Positions 25,354-37,202 of a DNA stretch of 64,000 bases are shown here, in pieces (position 1 is the first letter of the stretch; every line of letters begins with the position of its first letter). The notes under the pieces were generated by a model. The model was given only the letters and a program-made list of their open reading frames with translations. It had not been told where the DNA came from and ran no database searches. The DNA is from Formicarius rufipectus (taxonomy: Eukaryota > Chordata > Aves > Passeriformes > Formicariidae). Location of the stretch: assembly GCA_013399695.1 (NCBI GenBank), contig VXAU01001826.1, forward strand, positions 518,185 to 582,184, read 5' to 3'. A program made the position numbers and the translations under genes.

Positions 25354-27857
25354 TAGCACAAAAGTAAAAGAGATGCTTTATTATTTCTTTTGGAGCTCTT
25401 TTGGGGGCTAGAGTTGCCCATGAATGCACTTGAACTCCAGGACTCTCAGATGCAGGGTTCTTCCATTGGCAGAACTCTTTCCTTCCACTGGCTTTTTTGC
25501 TCTGTCTCTGTAAGTATGTCACTCTTGCCTCTCCTTTTCCCTCTTAACTGATTTTTTTTTTCTCCCTGTCACTTTAAAGTAGAAGCTGTAATGTCACTGA
25601 ACCACTACAGTTCTTTCCTGTCCTTCCTATATCCATCAAGTCATGTGGGGCAGAGAGAATGCCTTGAGGGCTACAGCCCCCCCTTTCTTCTGACTGTACA
25701 TTGAAATAAAGGGTGCAGGCAAGAAGGAAACTAGCTGTGCATTTAATGGGATGATTGAACCTTGCATCTCAATTCTACTTCTGATGCTGACTGTCCCATT
25801 TATAACTTGCATTTCCCCATGAGAGCAGTACTGTGCAGTTATTAGAGGAACTGGGATTTCTATAAAACAAAATTTCCCATGCTGCAATATAGAACTCTTA
25901 TCTGTCCAGTCTGTGATGCAGGATGAGTAATGAGAATGGAAGTCATGTGGAAGATGTAATATGGTGAGTGATCCAGAGCAGTGGCAGAGAACTGAAGCAT
26001 AAAAATCCTGAACTGAACGCAATCAACTCAAGTTATTGTTCTCATTACATTTAATTATCTGTGTTCTTTTTGGTTCCCCCTGCTGTAGTCTGGATTTTCA
26101 GAGAAGTGTGGTGCAGTACTCTTGCAGAAGCTTAAACATCTACAGGTGTTTATAGAATGTTTAAAGATTCCAAGATGAAGTTTGTTTTAGAGTCATTGTT
26201 TGTTTGTCATTTGGTTTTGCAACAGCATGACACACGCATATATTTCTGATACTATCTAATCTCCACATCCACCCATTCTCTGTGTTGCATTTATTCAACT
26301 AAGTACTTCTTCATTTGTTCATACTGTATTTTCATCTTATTTCAAGTCTATTCCAACTGATTTCTCAAATCCTTTAAACTTCTAGTCTGTCCTCCTATGT
26401 GCTCACAGCCCCTTCTAGGTGCTGTTTGTACTGTGTGTAGAAAATGCACGTTCTCTGTTTCACTGTCTCGGTCAGTATCACAAGTGAGTATTGCACAGTA
26501 CAGCCTTTTGGTTTGGTGGCAAACCTCTGAGAAGCACTTTCTGGTTTTCTGTTGTGAAAGAACATAAAAAGGCTACATATTCACTGAAGATGTGAGCTTC
26601 TACTTCTGTGTTACAGAACAGTCTTTTATCCTGATGTTGGAGGAAGAGTGACATAGTCTGTCTCTGATAAATTCATGTTATCTTTTTCTTAACACTATAA
26701 CTTTCTGGGTTGTTGCAAAGAAAGAGCTCATTTCCGCTTCTGTTTCCATGTTTCCTGTAAACTGAAGCTGGGCCAGACAATTACTGATCGGTCAGCATAT
26801 TTGTTCCTCTCAGAAAGACAGCAAATTTTCTGCTGAATGGAAGTTCCCAAATGTAGTCTACTCTGTCTCTTATGTGGAGGTAACGATCATCTGTTTAATT
26901 TCTATTTTTACTGTATTTTTACAGAAACTGTGTTCTCGATCTATACTTTTGATGGAAATTTTCTGTCTAGCTTACTTTCAGTAACTGCTGCTGAATACAG
27001 TGTCCTTTATTTAGTGAATTACTATGGCAGTGGGAATTGTGGTAGTATGCTTTCCAAAACAATGAGAATGAGAGAGCAGAGTGCTATCTCTGATGCAAAA
27101 GCACTGATCTGTCTGTAGCTCTTACTGTTGGGACATTGAGAGACCAGCCCAAATTCACTCCAAAGAATTGGAAGCTTTTAAATGACAACTCATTTCCCTT
27201 TGTACAGAATATAGATGTAGTTTAGGATAGCTATTTAGGTGTGTCAGATAAAGAAAACAAGTCAGTGAATGAAGTTGGGCAACAGGGAGCAAGTAAATGC
27301 ACTTTGAAGTCAATGATTTACTGCATAAATTGATGCAATCACTTAACCTCCTGAAAAAAACATGGAGACCTCACTAAAAGTGGAGTGGCTGAGAAGGACT
27401 CCTTATAATAGTTTTGGTCCCAATTGTGACTATTCAAAATGCTGAGATTAAAAGGACAGGTTGATCAGCCAACTAATTTAGGTTGTGATTCAAATTGCAC
27501 TAAAATTAATGCATGGACTGCAACCTCAAGAGAGCTCTAATAGCTAAAAGAATTCACTGAACATGAGACACTTCAGAATATTTTTCTTGCTGTTTAAAAG
27601 TTATATTCAGTTTTAAAATGTCGAGCCTCTCATAAAAAAAAGTATCTGCCTATGACTGCAAGTGACAGGTCTGATTACAGCAGAGCAGGAGTTAGTAAAA
27701 CCTTCCTCTGTTCTTGTCTTTCCTCAAAATTTTCAGTTTAAGATTTCTTCTGTATCTGAATCCAAACAAATGTAACATCTTTTGACTTTCACCTTCATTA
27801 TTTTTCACTTTAACATCTTGCACAATTTCAGCATGCTAGTTTTAGGGGAGAGGCAAG
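25354..27857. other. Unique non-coding DNA, no gene seen
   Basis: Open frames reach at most 128 codons (25636-26022, - strand) and are unrecognised. Composition is mixed, with pyrimidine-rich stretches. No promoter-like, RNA-gene or mobile-element signal was recognised. Confidence 0.6.
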
Positions 27858-28010
27858 TCACAGAATCAGGCGGGCTGTGAAGGACCCCTAGACGCCTCTG
27901 TTCCCGCCTTCTGCTCAAAGTGGGCCCCATTAGAGCAGGTGGCCTTGCATATGTTGCTGTTGGGTTTTGCATACCTCTGAGGATGGAGGCTCCATGGCCT
28001 TTCTGTCCCA
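27858..28010 (-). mobile_element. Old, diverged CR1 LINE fragment
   Basis: Read on the + strand it begins CACAGAATCA. It then has a CTTCTGCTCAAAGTGGGCC block, TTAGAGCAGGTGGCC, TTGGGTTTTGCATACCTC, GAGGATGGAGGCTCCATGGC and CTTTCTG. This is the reverse complement of the CR1 3' end of the subfamily type with CTGCTCAAAG and AGAGCAGG. It is more diverged than the copies at 47255 and 60208, with insertions in the tail part. Homology fades after about 28010, where the usual CTGGGCAACCTGTTCCAG block is not clear. It encodes no protein. Confidence 0.8.
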
Positions 28011-29078
28011 TTTTCTGGCTGAAACAAATCTCTGTTGAGCAGATGACATCCAAAACAGAGCTCTGAAAGCACTGCCATAGTCTCAGTGGATGGGGAAGTA
28101 TTCTGGGTTTCCTCTAGGAACAAACATCTGTAATTCTAGAGAGACTATATGTGCAATAGATATTTCTTCCTAATTTTTTTTTTTATAACTTCACTTATCA
28201 TTTAACTAATATGGCACAAAGTGTGGTCTTGTTGGAATTTTTCAAATGAGGTGAAAACCCAGTCTCAACTTGACCACTCTATCTCATATTAAGTTTTTCT
28301 AGTTGGATTTCTTTGTTGGCTGCTACAGAGCTTTCTATTTAGGGTTGGTTCTTCAGATCAGTGAGAAAAGTTCCCCCAGATTTCCTGGTGGAAGTGTTGC
28401 TATCTGAGCTGGCTGCTGAGTTCTTTACCTTGGCCCAGTTGCATTGCCACTTTGATGGGTGTGTTTGATACTGTGGTCTGGTAGAAAGCCTGTATGTGTA
28501 CAGGCTCCTATAGGCTTCCAGCAAATGGTTGGGGCTGAGGTCTGTCATGGTGCTGGCCTCCATCCCTACTGGGATGCAAAATTCAGTTTAAGGGGACCAG
28601 AAAAGCACAGAGAGACAGTAAGGTCCAGGATTAGAATTAAAGGCGACTCTCTCTTGTGCAACCTTCTAGGGCTTGCCTCTTACAAGATTTAGAGGTGGGA
28701 CTGCAGGTAGCTGCCTCCTACCCTCCCTGCTCGATCTAGCTACAGAATAAGTTGCTAAGTAGTACTGCTGTATACACTTGGAGGGATGGAGGTTGCTTTT
28801 TATCTCTTAAAGCCTCCTGGAGATATATCAGTAAATCATGTGCATTTTGTTAGGGGAAGTATTAAATGCAGCAACTTTCTTACAAGATTTAATTTTTTTC
28901 TCTCTGTTCACTGTATGAACATTAAGTACAATATTAGCTGTACAGGTTGCTTATATTACTAGCAGCATGCACTCACAGGGATGCTCACTACACTGCTGGT
29001 TTTAAAGGATCCTTTTTGTGGAATGATTCTTGCATTTGAATGCCATTTCTAGTTTCTCAGTCTCAGGAAAAAGGAGAA

Positions 29079-29153
29079 TTTTGAGAACTATAAACCAGAA
29101 GACAAAAGCTTTAAAAGCATACCATCTTATGTCTTCTGGTTGTTTTCTTAAAA
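29079..29153 (+). other. 75-base imperfect hairpin (inverted repeat), pre-miRNA-like
   Basis: AACCAGAAGACA at 29093-29104 is perfectly complementary to TGTCTTCTGGTT at 29130-29141. Outside this 12-bp stem, TTTTGAGAA at 29079-29087 pairs with TTCTTAAAA at 29145-29153 (nine pairs, one of them G-U) across an internal loop of 5 and 3 bases. Inside it, three more pairs follow a single A-A mismatch, leaving a terminal loop of about 17 bases. The size and shape resemble a microRNA precursor or a very small palindromic element. I do not recognise a known microRNA seed in it. Transcription is not shown, so the strand given is arbitrary. Confidence 0.5.
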
Positions 29154-29529
29154 CAAGGTCTACTCAAGGACTCTCAGTATTTTAAAATACTGAAATTTTG
29201 CTTTGACTAACCTTGTTCTGCAGCCGTATAATGTCTAGAGCCATTGAAACCAATGTCGGTTTTGGTCTCAAAACTCAAATGTTAATACTGTTAATTAACT
29301 TCTGGCATAGAAAAATGGCAAGGGTATTAAAATAATGTATCATTTTTTGTCCCTGTTTTGACTGATTGGATTGTTTGGATGTCGTTAGTCAATTTATAGC
29401 AAGAGTATGAGCAATGCACTATAAGCAGGGGAAGTAATTTCTGGCTGTTTAGCTAAAAGTTCAAATGTTGCTTTTTGTTAGTGTTTAAATTAAATGAAAG
29501 CACAATTTTGTTCAATTCTTCAGTATCCA

Positions 29530-29690
29530 AAAGAAATTGATTGCACAAGTGCAATTCAGAAAACAAGGTTAATCTCTCCTTTTATTGTGCGAGTTGATTG
29601 TGCCAGTATTAGCCTGCAGTCTTCATGACTTGTTAATGAATGTTGCGCATTGTTTTGCAGTCATTTAATAAAATTAAATTTCCTGAACTG
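29530..29690. promoter_or_regulatory. Possible conserved non-coding block (weak)
   Basis: Contains a perfect spaced palindrome ATTGCAC-AA-GTGCAAT at 29540-29555, TTGTTAATGAATGTTGCGCA near 29630-29649, and TCATTTAATAAAATTAAATT near 29661-29680. The mix of AT-rich homeodomain-like words with a few CpG-bearing words and no simple repeats is typical of conserved enhancers, but this is only an impression from composition. Confidence 0.2.
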
Positions 29691-32600
29691 AAGAGAAACT
29701 GTTCCATTATTTTTAGAATAAGAGCCCAGATATCCATAGCATGGAGATGAGTCATATTTTATGAAAATACACCTTCAGTAGAAGACACTGCAAAATATGC
29801 CCTAATGGACATAGTGGTCAGTCTTTCTGTTGTCTCTGGATTTTATGTACATGACTGAGTGTATGATTCAGGATACACACACCAATATCACTTACCACCT
29901 TTCCCCCCCTAACCATCCCATGCATTACAACCCCAATACTTTCTCATAGAAAAAAAATTAGGAGCAATCCTCCATCCTAGCAGAGATCCTTATTATAGAC
30001 TTTGATGTTCTTCCCTCACCAGATCTCAATAAGTGAGCTTTTTTTTCTTTAAGTCTAGCTCAAGAACTTTCCCATTTGTATTGATTTTTACCTGAAAAGC
30101 CGTATGCAAAACTTGGGATCAGCTAGGGAGTTTGTTCTCTTGGGTCATCCTGTCTTGGTTGATAGCTGTGGAGCCCTTCTAGCCTTATGAATGGAGACTG
30201 CAACATCTCTGAGGCCTTTATATGATCTTCATGACCATGGTGTTTATGAGATACGGTATTTGGCTGCTCAACAGCCTGGGACTGAGATAAGACCAGAGTA
30301 TCAGCCCCTGTAGTCTCATTTTGGTTTTACATCTCCTGTTTCTACCCTAGCAGCCAGGGCACTGCCCATGCTTGGAACGTTTCTTGTTCCTGCAGTTTTC
30401 TGCCCATCCAGGTCCAAAATATGTTTTGATCTGACTTCAAGCCCAGGAGGTCTAAAACTGGGAAATACTCCTGATTAGTGACTGAAGGAGGACAATTGAC
30501 TTAATGATTCTGGTTTGCTAGGTATCTGGTGACATTATTGCATGTTAGAAGTTAAGAATGAATATTAGGTTTGGGTGGTTTTTTTTTCAAGTTACATTTC
30601 TTAAGGATGCCATAAATAAGCTAAAGAAGATAGTGATGCTCTCACTGATGACCTATGCCTTAGTATGAACTGGCAGTTGTGTAAAGTGTTTAAGTGAGAG
30701 AGTTATCTGCAACATTAACATGCTTTGCACTGAAGCAAACTCTGTGATGGTCCCCAGCTGGAGAATAAATGCTACACTTAACTCTTTATATCACTGTAGA
30801 GATAAAATCTGATTGGGATACCTGGCCAAAGCAGTGCAGAAAATGTATTTACAGGAATCACAGCTAAAATTATTGCTAAAAATGGAAATGTAATTAAGTG
30901 TAAAATTGATTGCAAGTATTAGTGAACTAAATGCTACTGGTATGTTTTAGTTGTTCCTCAAACTTTCCTAAGTAGATTTGGTGCATATTTGTGGTCAGAA
31001 TAACAAGCAGTGCCCACAGAATGCAGATCAGTTAGTTCATAAATTGACTGGTTTTAAAGCATGCAGAGAAATGCACAAAATCATCTTACTTTGCTGTATC
31101 TGTAATAAATAATAAAGCCAGAATAGTGCAGGACGATGAAAGGACTATATGAATATGCTTAATGAATGCCTATGTGTAGACTTAAAAATAATTTGGTGGA
31201 AACAGAAAAGTCCTGAGGTTTTCTTTGACTGGGATTTTGCAATTCAGACTGGCTGAGGAGTATAACAGTCTCTCTGTCCTTAAACTGTTCATTTTACTCT
31301 TCTTTTTTTTAGAATAGGTGCTCATATATTGGATCAGTTCTCAATGAGCTGGTTCCATTTGATTTCTCAGGGTAATTGCAGTTAGTGCACATCTTCAAGT
31401 AGTTATTTGGAGTTTTGCTTTTCATTGTTTGTTGTTCCAGTGAATCAGTCACAGAACAAAATGTGGAGACATCTGAGGGGAAGATCTAAGTCGCCTACCA
31501 GGCTATCTTCAGATCAGACATCTATCAGACTGGTCTAGAAAGAACAACACCATCTGGATATGGAAAGAACCCTTAAGATATTTTGCATCACACAGGGGTA
31601 TTGACATGGCAAATGTGCAGCAGTAAGGCCTGTCAGAAATCAGTGAGGTAGTCCATGTGTTTTCCAGCAGCTGTAGATGTTAAAACTCCCTAGACTAGCA
31701 ACCTATTGCTGAATTTTCATTAGTTCCCTGTGAATTTCAGCTCTCACTGAAGTTCAGTTCCTAGGTGTTAGGGCTATGTGAAGGAAGAAAAATGTCATTT
31801 GATTTATTATTTTTTGTTCCTTGGTATGAATTTGTCCCAAAAGCTTTTTTAGTGTCAACAGCTGAAACATACTGTTTTACCCAATCTGAATGGGTGATAG
31901 CTTTCAAGGTCTATTTTTAGGCCTTTGAAAAATTAAGGCATTTTAACTAACACTGTTCTTAAAGCCTAAAGACTAAAATTTCTGCTCATGACCATTATCT
32001 GGACTTGTCCCTAGCAGATGGTAAAACCCCCTTGTTATGAATGAGCCTTTGAGATAAGTTTATTCGACCATTTACCCAGGAGGCTTTCAGATGACACATT
32101 AGGTTAACATGGCAGAGGCAGTGGGTGTCACATTTAGCCAGGGCATTGGCTCAGGGTGTGTAGCTGTCACATACACTGAGAGTGCCTATGAATGGACTTT
32201 GGGACACAACGGGAGTAATGCCACTGCTCTTAGCCAAAATGAGCTGCCTTGTCAAGTCCACTGCTCTGATAAGTGTTCTTCATTTAAAATTCTAAATCAG
32301 TATTTTAGCCCCAGTACAGCCAGTGGGACTTTTTTTTTTCAAAAGCTCTGTCTCCAGGCTGGGAGGAAACAGTTTGATCTCACCCCTCTGTTTTGAGGAA
32401 AAATGATATTGCATCCTGCTATTGAGCTGTACGCTCACCACACTTCAACAACTGTCTTGGATTTGGGGATCTGTGATGGATGCCTTTGGTGTGTTCTGTT
32501 AAGCGGAACCCTTTCCAGGAGCTAACCCAATCTAAATCAAAGTGTAGAGAAGTGAAGTTGAAAGGAAAATGGCTTAAAAGCTAGCCTGTGCTGTAATCAT

Positions 32601-32868
32601 CCTGTGAACCTTTCCCCTCTAATTTGAGTTCATTATCCTAACCCAAGGAAGCTTGAAATCAGACTGAGTGCAGATGTTATCAAATAGGACTCTGCATTCT
32701 GTATTCAGAGCTCTGTGCCACCTCCTGTCTCTGCTCCACTTTTAGCTTTGGAATAATGTAGCACTTGTATGATTTATTACACAAAACATTCTGGCAAGCA
32801 GAAAGGATCAAGAGTAGGTGGGGCCATTATAGCTGTTATCTAATTTCTTTTGAATGTTAGAGAGTATT

Positions 32869-32890
32869 AAAAAAAAAAGAAAAAAAAAAG
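32869..32890. repeat. A-rich run
   Basis: Two A runs of about ten bases separated by GA. No retroposon body was recognised upstream. Confidence 0.85.
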
Positions 32891-34029
32891 CCTTTTTTAT
32901 GTGTGCTCCAGGGTTTCTATTTTGTATTGAAAAAGGAGTGGATTATCTAATAACTAGTTGACTCTCCCTAAACGGGCTGAGATCCAAATGCTGAAAATCG
33001 AGAATAAGAGCTCCAGTAACCCTAGGAGGGGCAGGAAGTTTAACTCCCTCAGGTGTAACCACAAAAGGAACTTCTTCCCACTCTCTGGAGGACAGCTTGG
33101 ACATCTCCCTTCCCAGCCTGTGTGCCTGCTTTTGCCAGAGCAGAAGTGGTGCTGGAGGGAAACCAACACTCTCTTCTGCATCTCCTCTTGGTGTGAGGCT
33201 CCCACAGCAGACTCCTCTGAAACTACCAGCATCTTGGTATAAGGAAGGGCAGGACATGCTCCTGCAGTGCAAGAGGCTTTGCATTCATGAAAGAGGAGGA
33301 GTCATCGTCCAGTTTTGAGGAAGGCTCTCAGGCTATTTTTATCAGACAGACAAGTCCTGAGTTGCACTTACAGAAACAGAAACAATCTTCTAGTCTGACT
33401 TCGGTGCTGTTGAGGTTCTTGCTGCTCAGCTCCTGTTTCCATTTCTCTCCAAGGATAACTCCTACAACTGCTACATCAAGGCAGAAACCATCTACCTCTC
33501 CAAGTTAATGGTACCTACTTAACTCTTCTCACCTTGTTGGGAGAATATTGTCCTTCTCGGTTGTTCAGGGATCAGTATTGGCTTCTGGAGTACAGCTTAA
33601 CTGCATTTAGATATTGCTGTCATTTGCTTTTCCAGCCGGGACTAGGTGGCTTGCTGTGGTTGCACTCTAGAAGTGAAGATGTTCTCCAGGTGCTCAAACA
33701 CTGTACTTTGAATTATGTCTTCTGCCCTCTTTTAGCGGCCTGTTTCTTTGCCTCCACAACAGCTGTGCTGTGTATGTGCTAAATAAGTAGCAATCAGCCT
33801 GCAGAGGTGACTGTTATTGTAGGATGGATTGTGTTTGTATCCTAAATGTCAGGAGTTTGGCAGTAATAACGATCAGTAATTATTTAGATGACATGAGCTG
33901 TATGTGTTAATACCAGTATTTATTGGAATTGTTGTACTTTCGAAGTTCATGCAAGATCAGAGTATAGTCCTTGTTTGCAGCACTTAGTGTAAACGCTGTT
34001 TTAGTCATATAATTTACTGTTAAGTAATC

Positions 34030-34092
34030 AGGTAAGGGGCAGGGAGTTGGATTTTTAGATCACTTCCAACTGAATATTCTATGATTCTGTGT
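34030..34092 (+). mobile_element. CR1 LINE, bare 3' tail fragment
   Basis: A short segment matches only the last part of CR1: GGGCAGGGAGTTGGATTTTTAG (34039 onward), then GATCACTTCCAACTGAATATT and CTATGATTCTGTG. This is the block that in longer copies reads GATCTTTTCCAACCTAAATTATTCTATGATTCTGTG. Everything 5' of it is missing, consistent with extreme 5' truncation during target-primed insertion. Confidence 0.75.
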
Positions 34093-36184
34093 AACTTAGA
34101 ATTATCCTTCATTTTGGAAAAAGAGAGAAAGACTTGCATTTGCAGTGTTCCAAATATATTTGTCATGTTCATCACTCATCTCTTGTTTTGCAAGGGCTAG
34201 TTCTGAGCATTCATTGGTCAAGTTAGCAACTGACTCAGTTTATGACTTTATTATCATATGCCTGTGAAAAATTAGCCAGGAGACCACTTTGACTGCTGCT
34301 GACTTGAATGCCCACACACAGAGCACAGTGCTATAAATGAGTGGTACAAATTTATCAATGGTCCTAACCTGTTCTGTCTAGTACTAATTTTTAAAACAAA
34401 TTCAAATCATTGAGAGTTGTCACCTTCCTTACTTTAAAAGTAATATGGTTTTCTTTTCTGATGTAATAGCCAGGACACTCCATACCATAAGTATATTCTT
34501 ATTGTATTGTCTATAAGAGAAGACAACATAAGATTTCCTCAGTTTCTGGATTTAATGAGTCTTCAGATTCTGAATAGCAGTTGACAGTGCAATAACCTGG
34601 GATTTCAGTGGTGGAGTTCTTGTGCAGGACAGAAGACATGACCTGAAAATGGAACAAGTTTTATTTCACATAATATCCCCTGACTTCATGGTCATCCATG
34701 GCAAATGTATTTTGGGGGCAGGGCAAGGCTGGATTTTATGAAGTAAACCTAATTAGGAATAGCAATAGTTTACGTGCATGTGCATACAGAGGACAGAAAA
34801 CAGCTGACATTGTGAGTAAGAATTGGGAAAACTGAACTCAAAAAGAATACCAGAAGTAGAAAACAGACAAGCAAAATCAATTTTAAAATAAGTATTCTTT
34901 TGTTGGTTTGTTTGTTTTTGTTTGTTTTGTGTGTGTGTGTTTGTTTTGGTTTTTTTTAATATGCAAAGCAGAACAATGCTGGGAGTTGAGCAGCCCAATG
35001 AGAATTCCTACCCTGTTGTGGTGCAGTTTGGGACTGGCTGCTTGGCTCAGGATACTCCTTGCCTAACTACAGGTGGCTGAATCTTACCAAGGACAGTCCA
35101 GGTCAATCATCTAGTAACCAGTGACAATCAAAGGGGTTTAAACATACCAAAGACATCCTGCAGTGGTGTAAATAAGACAATTTACAGTCTGTTTTAAAAA
35201 CTGTGTTTTTTAGTTTCTGAATTGTGTAGATAAACATGCACAAGGTAGTTTAAATGATGAGGTAAAGGGGGTGTGTGTGACTGGTTTTCTCTTGACACTG
35301 CTAGAAATCTTTTTTATTATCACTACCTAAGCATCAGGCTTAAGTATCAAGCAAGAGCCAGTTGGTGAAAACCTTGGGCACCTCAGGGTACTGCAAAAGA
35401 AGGCCTGCTAATGCTTTAACTTGCAAGACTGTGCCCTCTCTTCTCTGCTCCATGGTGGGAGCCACAGGGAACATTTCCTTGTAGTTAGATGTTGCCATAG
35501 TCTGTGTAAATACATTAGTAAAACAGTAGATGTTACTCCTGACAGTCTGGGGCTGTCTGGACACTGTGCAGTGTCTGCACAGCTTGGCATCTCTCAGGAT
35601 CTGTCCGTACAGTGCTGTACTGGGAAGCAATGCACCTCTTGGGAGCACCACTGGTAGAAAGGCCTAAGGACAGCTCCTAGGACAGACTTATCTTTGTTGG
35701 TTCATTTATCCCCTTTGACAAACAGAGGTAGTTGATGACTGATGTGTTTGTTGAGCACACTCTGGTGGTACTTTGCTCTTTTTCCTACACTTTTATTTCT
35801 TCAAATGCAGCTCTCTTATGGTGCTGTACAGGACAGTGTCCTGACAGGACCGGGTGATCCTGCCAAAAGAGCGCAGAAAGCTCAGGCTCCACAAAATAAT
35901 ATATCATCATGCCATTGTTTTAGAGATAGCCACTCAGGGATTAAATGCATGGGCTTCAGTGTCTTAAGCCAGCCCCTGTTGAGGCAACTTTCATTCTTAT
36001 TCAGTGTATTGGATGGCAATAATCAGGGAAGTCAGTTCCAGAGGATGGCTATATGGTCTGGTTTAGTAGTTTTCTCCATGCTGTATGCATTATTGCCTGT
36101 GGGCTCACAAACTGTGAGACTTGGGCTTGCCTTTTATGTTTCATCCACTGATGCATACGTAATTCCTTGTCTGTCTAAGGATCT
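34093..36184. other. Unique non-coding DNA, no gene seen
   Basis: Apart from the T/G tract at 34897-34957, no repeat is recognised. The 182-codon frame at 35742-36290 starts here but its last third lies in the CR1 copy at 36185-36401, so it is a chance frame. No promoter or RNA gene was recognised. Confidence 0.6.
34897..34957. repeat. T/G-rich simple repeat with (GT)6
   Basis: TTTG-type units surround a perfect (GT)6 at 34929-34940 and end in a T run. It is the same class as the tracts at 25226, 54849 and 61663. Confidence 0.85.
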
Positions 36185-36401
36185 CAGGACAAGAGGAAAT
36201 GGCCTTAAGTTGCACCAGGGTTGCCGGGCACTGGCACAGTCTGCCCAGGGAGCAGTTGACTACCATCCCTGGAGGTATTTAAAAAAATAGTAGATGTGGC
36301 ATTTAAGGAACATGGTTCAGTGGTGGATTTAGCAGTGCCAGGGTAATGGTGGACTCCATGATCTTGGTGGTCTTTTCCAATCTAAATGATTCTATGATTC
36401 T
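36185..36401 (+). mobile_element. CR1 LINE fragment with internal deletion
   Basis: In order it has AGGACAAGAGGAAATGGCC, TTGCACCAGGG, GGGTTGCCGGGCACTGGCAC, CTGCCCAGGGAGCAGTTGAC, CATCCCTGGAGGTATTTAAA, TAGATGTGGCATTTAAGG, CATGATCTTGGTGGTC, TTTTCCAATCTAAATG and ATTCTATGATTCT at its 3' end. Compared with 47255-47858, about 44 bases are missing between the GCACCAG and GGTTG words (GCACC to CTGCC is 29 bases here against 73 there). It is otherwise complete at the 3' end and 5' truncated. Confidence 0.92.
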
Positions 36402-37184
36402 AAGAGTAGAGGCAGTGCACTGCACCTGTAGTAAGGAGTAAGGAGTTAATCTAGCAATGTGGATGGTGGGTGCTAGGGCTCTCCTACTTGCAAGAAGGAA
36501 TGCTGTGAGATCTCAAGGTTCTTTCTTAGGTCTTCCATTTGTTTTCTTAGTAGAAGGAGATTTAAGAAATAGTATCTCAAATCCACAAAAAGGGATAATT
36601 AACCATAGCAACTGATAATGCAGCATATATGTTAAAAAACAATAAGTAAAGGGAGGCTGTTTAATACTTGGAGAGCAACTAGCCTGACTTATGTTTTGGT
36701 TTTGAAATTCATTATATTATAATTAAAAATAATGCATTATAACATCATCATCATTGCAAAAAGCAGTGAGCAGTTGCTCTTGGCTTCCTCTGACCTAACA
36801 TTATTCCTCTTGAGAACACTGAGACTGTAACATTTACATCCAGCTCAGTTTTTGTTAGTCGCTCCATCTGAGAGGCAGCAGCTCCCCTCTGGCTTTGTAG
36901 CCTTTCCCATGACTGTACATTTATTAATACCTTTCTGAACCTGGAAATGTGCTGAGTTGTTCGCTAGCCTTTTAGTACTCAAGACTGAGATTCACATAAT
37001 GGCTTAAGTCACAAGTAGCAGCGTACTGGAAATTTTACCATCTTCCACTTTACACACCTCAGAGAATCTGTGTTGAAGAATGAGTTACATTTAAGAGAGT
37101 AAGAAGCTGAGGCACAAAACACGAGATGCCTGCCCAGGAAGGACAGGACTTGATTCTTGCATCTCCAGTCTATTCTAGTTGGGT

Positions 37185-37202
37185 AAAAAAAAAAAAAAAA
37201 AA
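37185..37202. repeat. A18 homopolymer
   Basis: Eighteen consecutive A residues lie between GGGT and GGTCC. No element body is seen upstream. Confidence 0.9.

Larger units (their letters stand above)
28011..34029. other. Unique non-coding DNA with a notable hairpin
   Basis: No supportable gene. The interval holds a 75-base imperfect hairpin at 29079-29153, a possible regulatory block at 29530-29690, an A-rich run at 32869-32890, and a GC-richer patch at about 32990-33250 with overlapping open frames on both strands. The longest frame there is 113 codons on the - strand and is unrecognised. From 29700 to 32100 only AT-leaning unique sequence is seen. Confidence 0.6.

Noticed and set aside
31440..31560. 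CAGTCACAGAACAAAATG, possible decayed CR1 or LTR edge
   Set aside because: Too short and degenerate to support any family.
32943..33508. Cluster of overlapping frames on both strands (up to 113 codons)
   Set aside because: Open in several phases and on both strands at once in a GC-richer patch, with no recognisable domain and no clear splice context. I could not assign it to a repeat family either.
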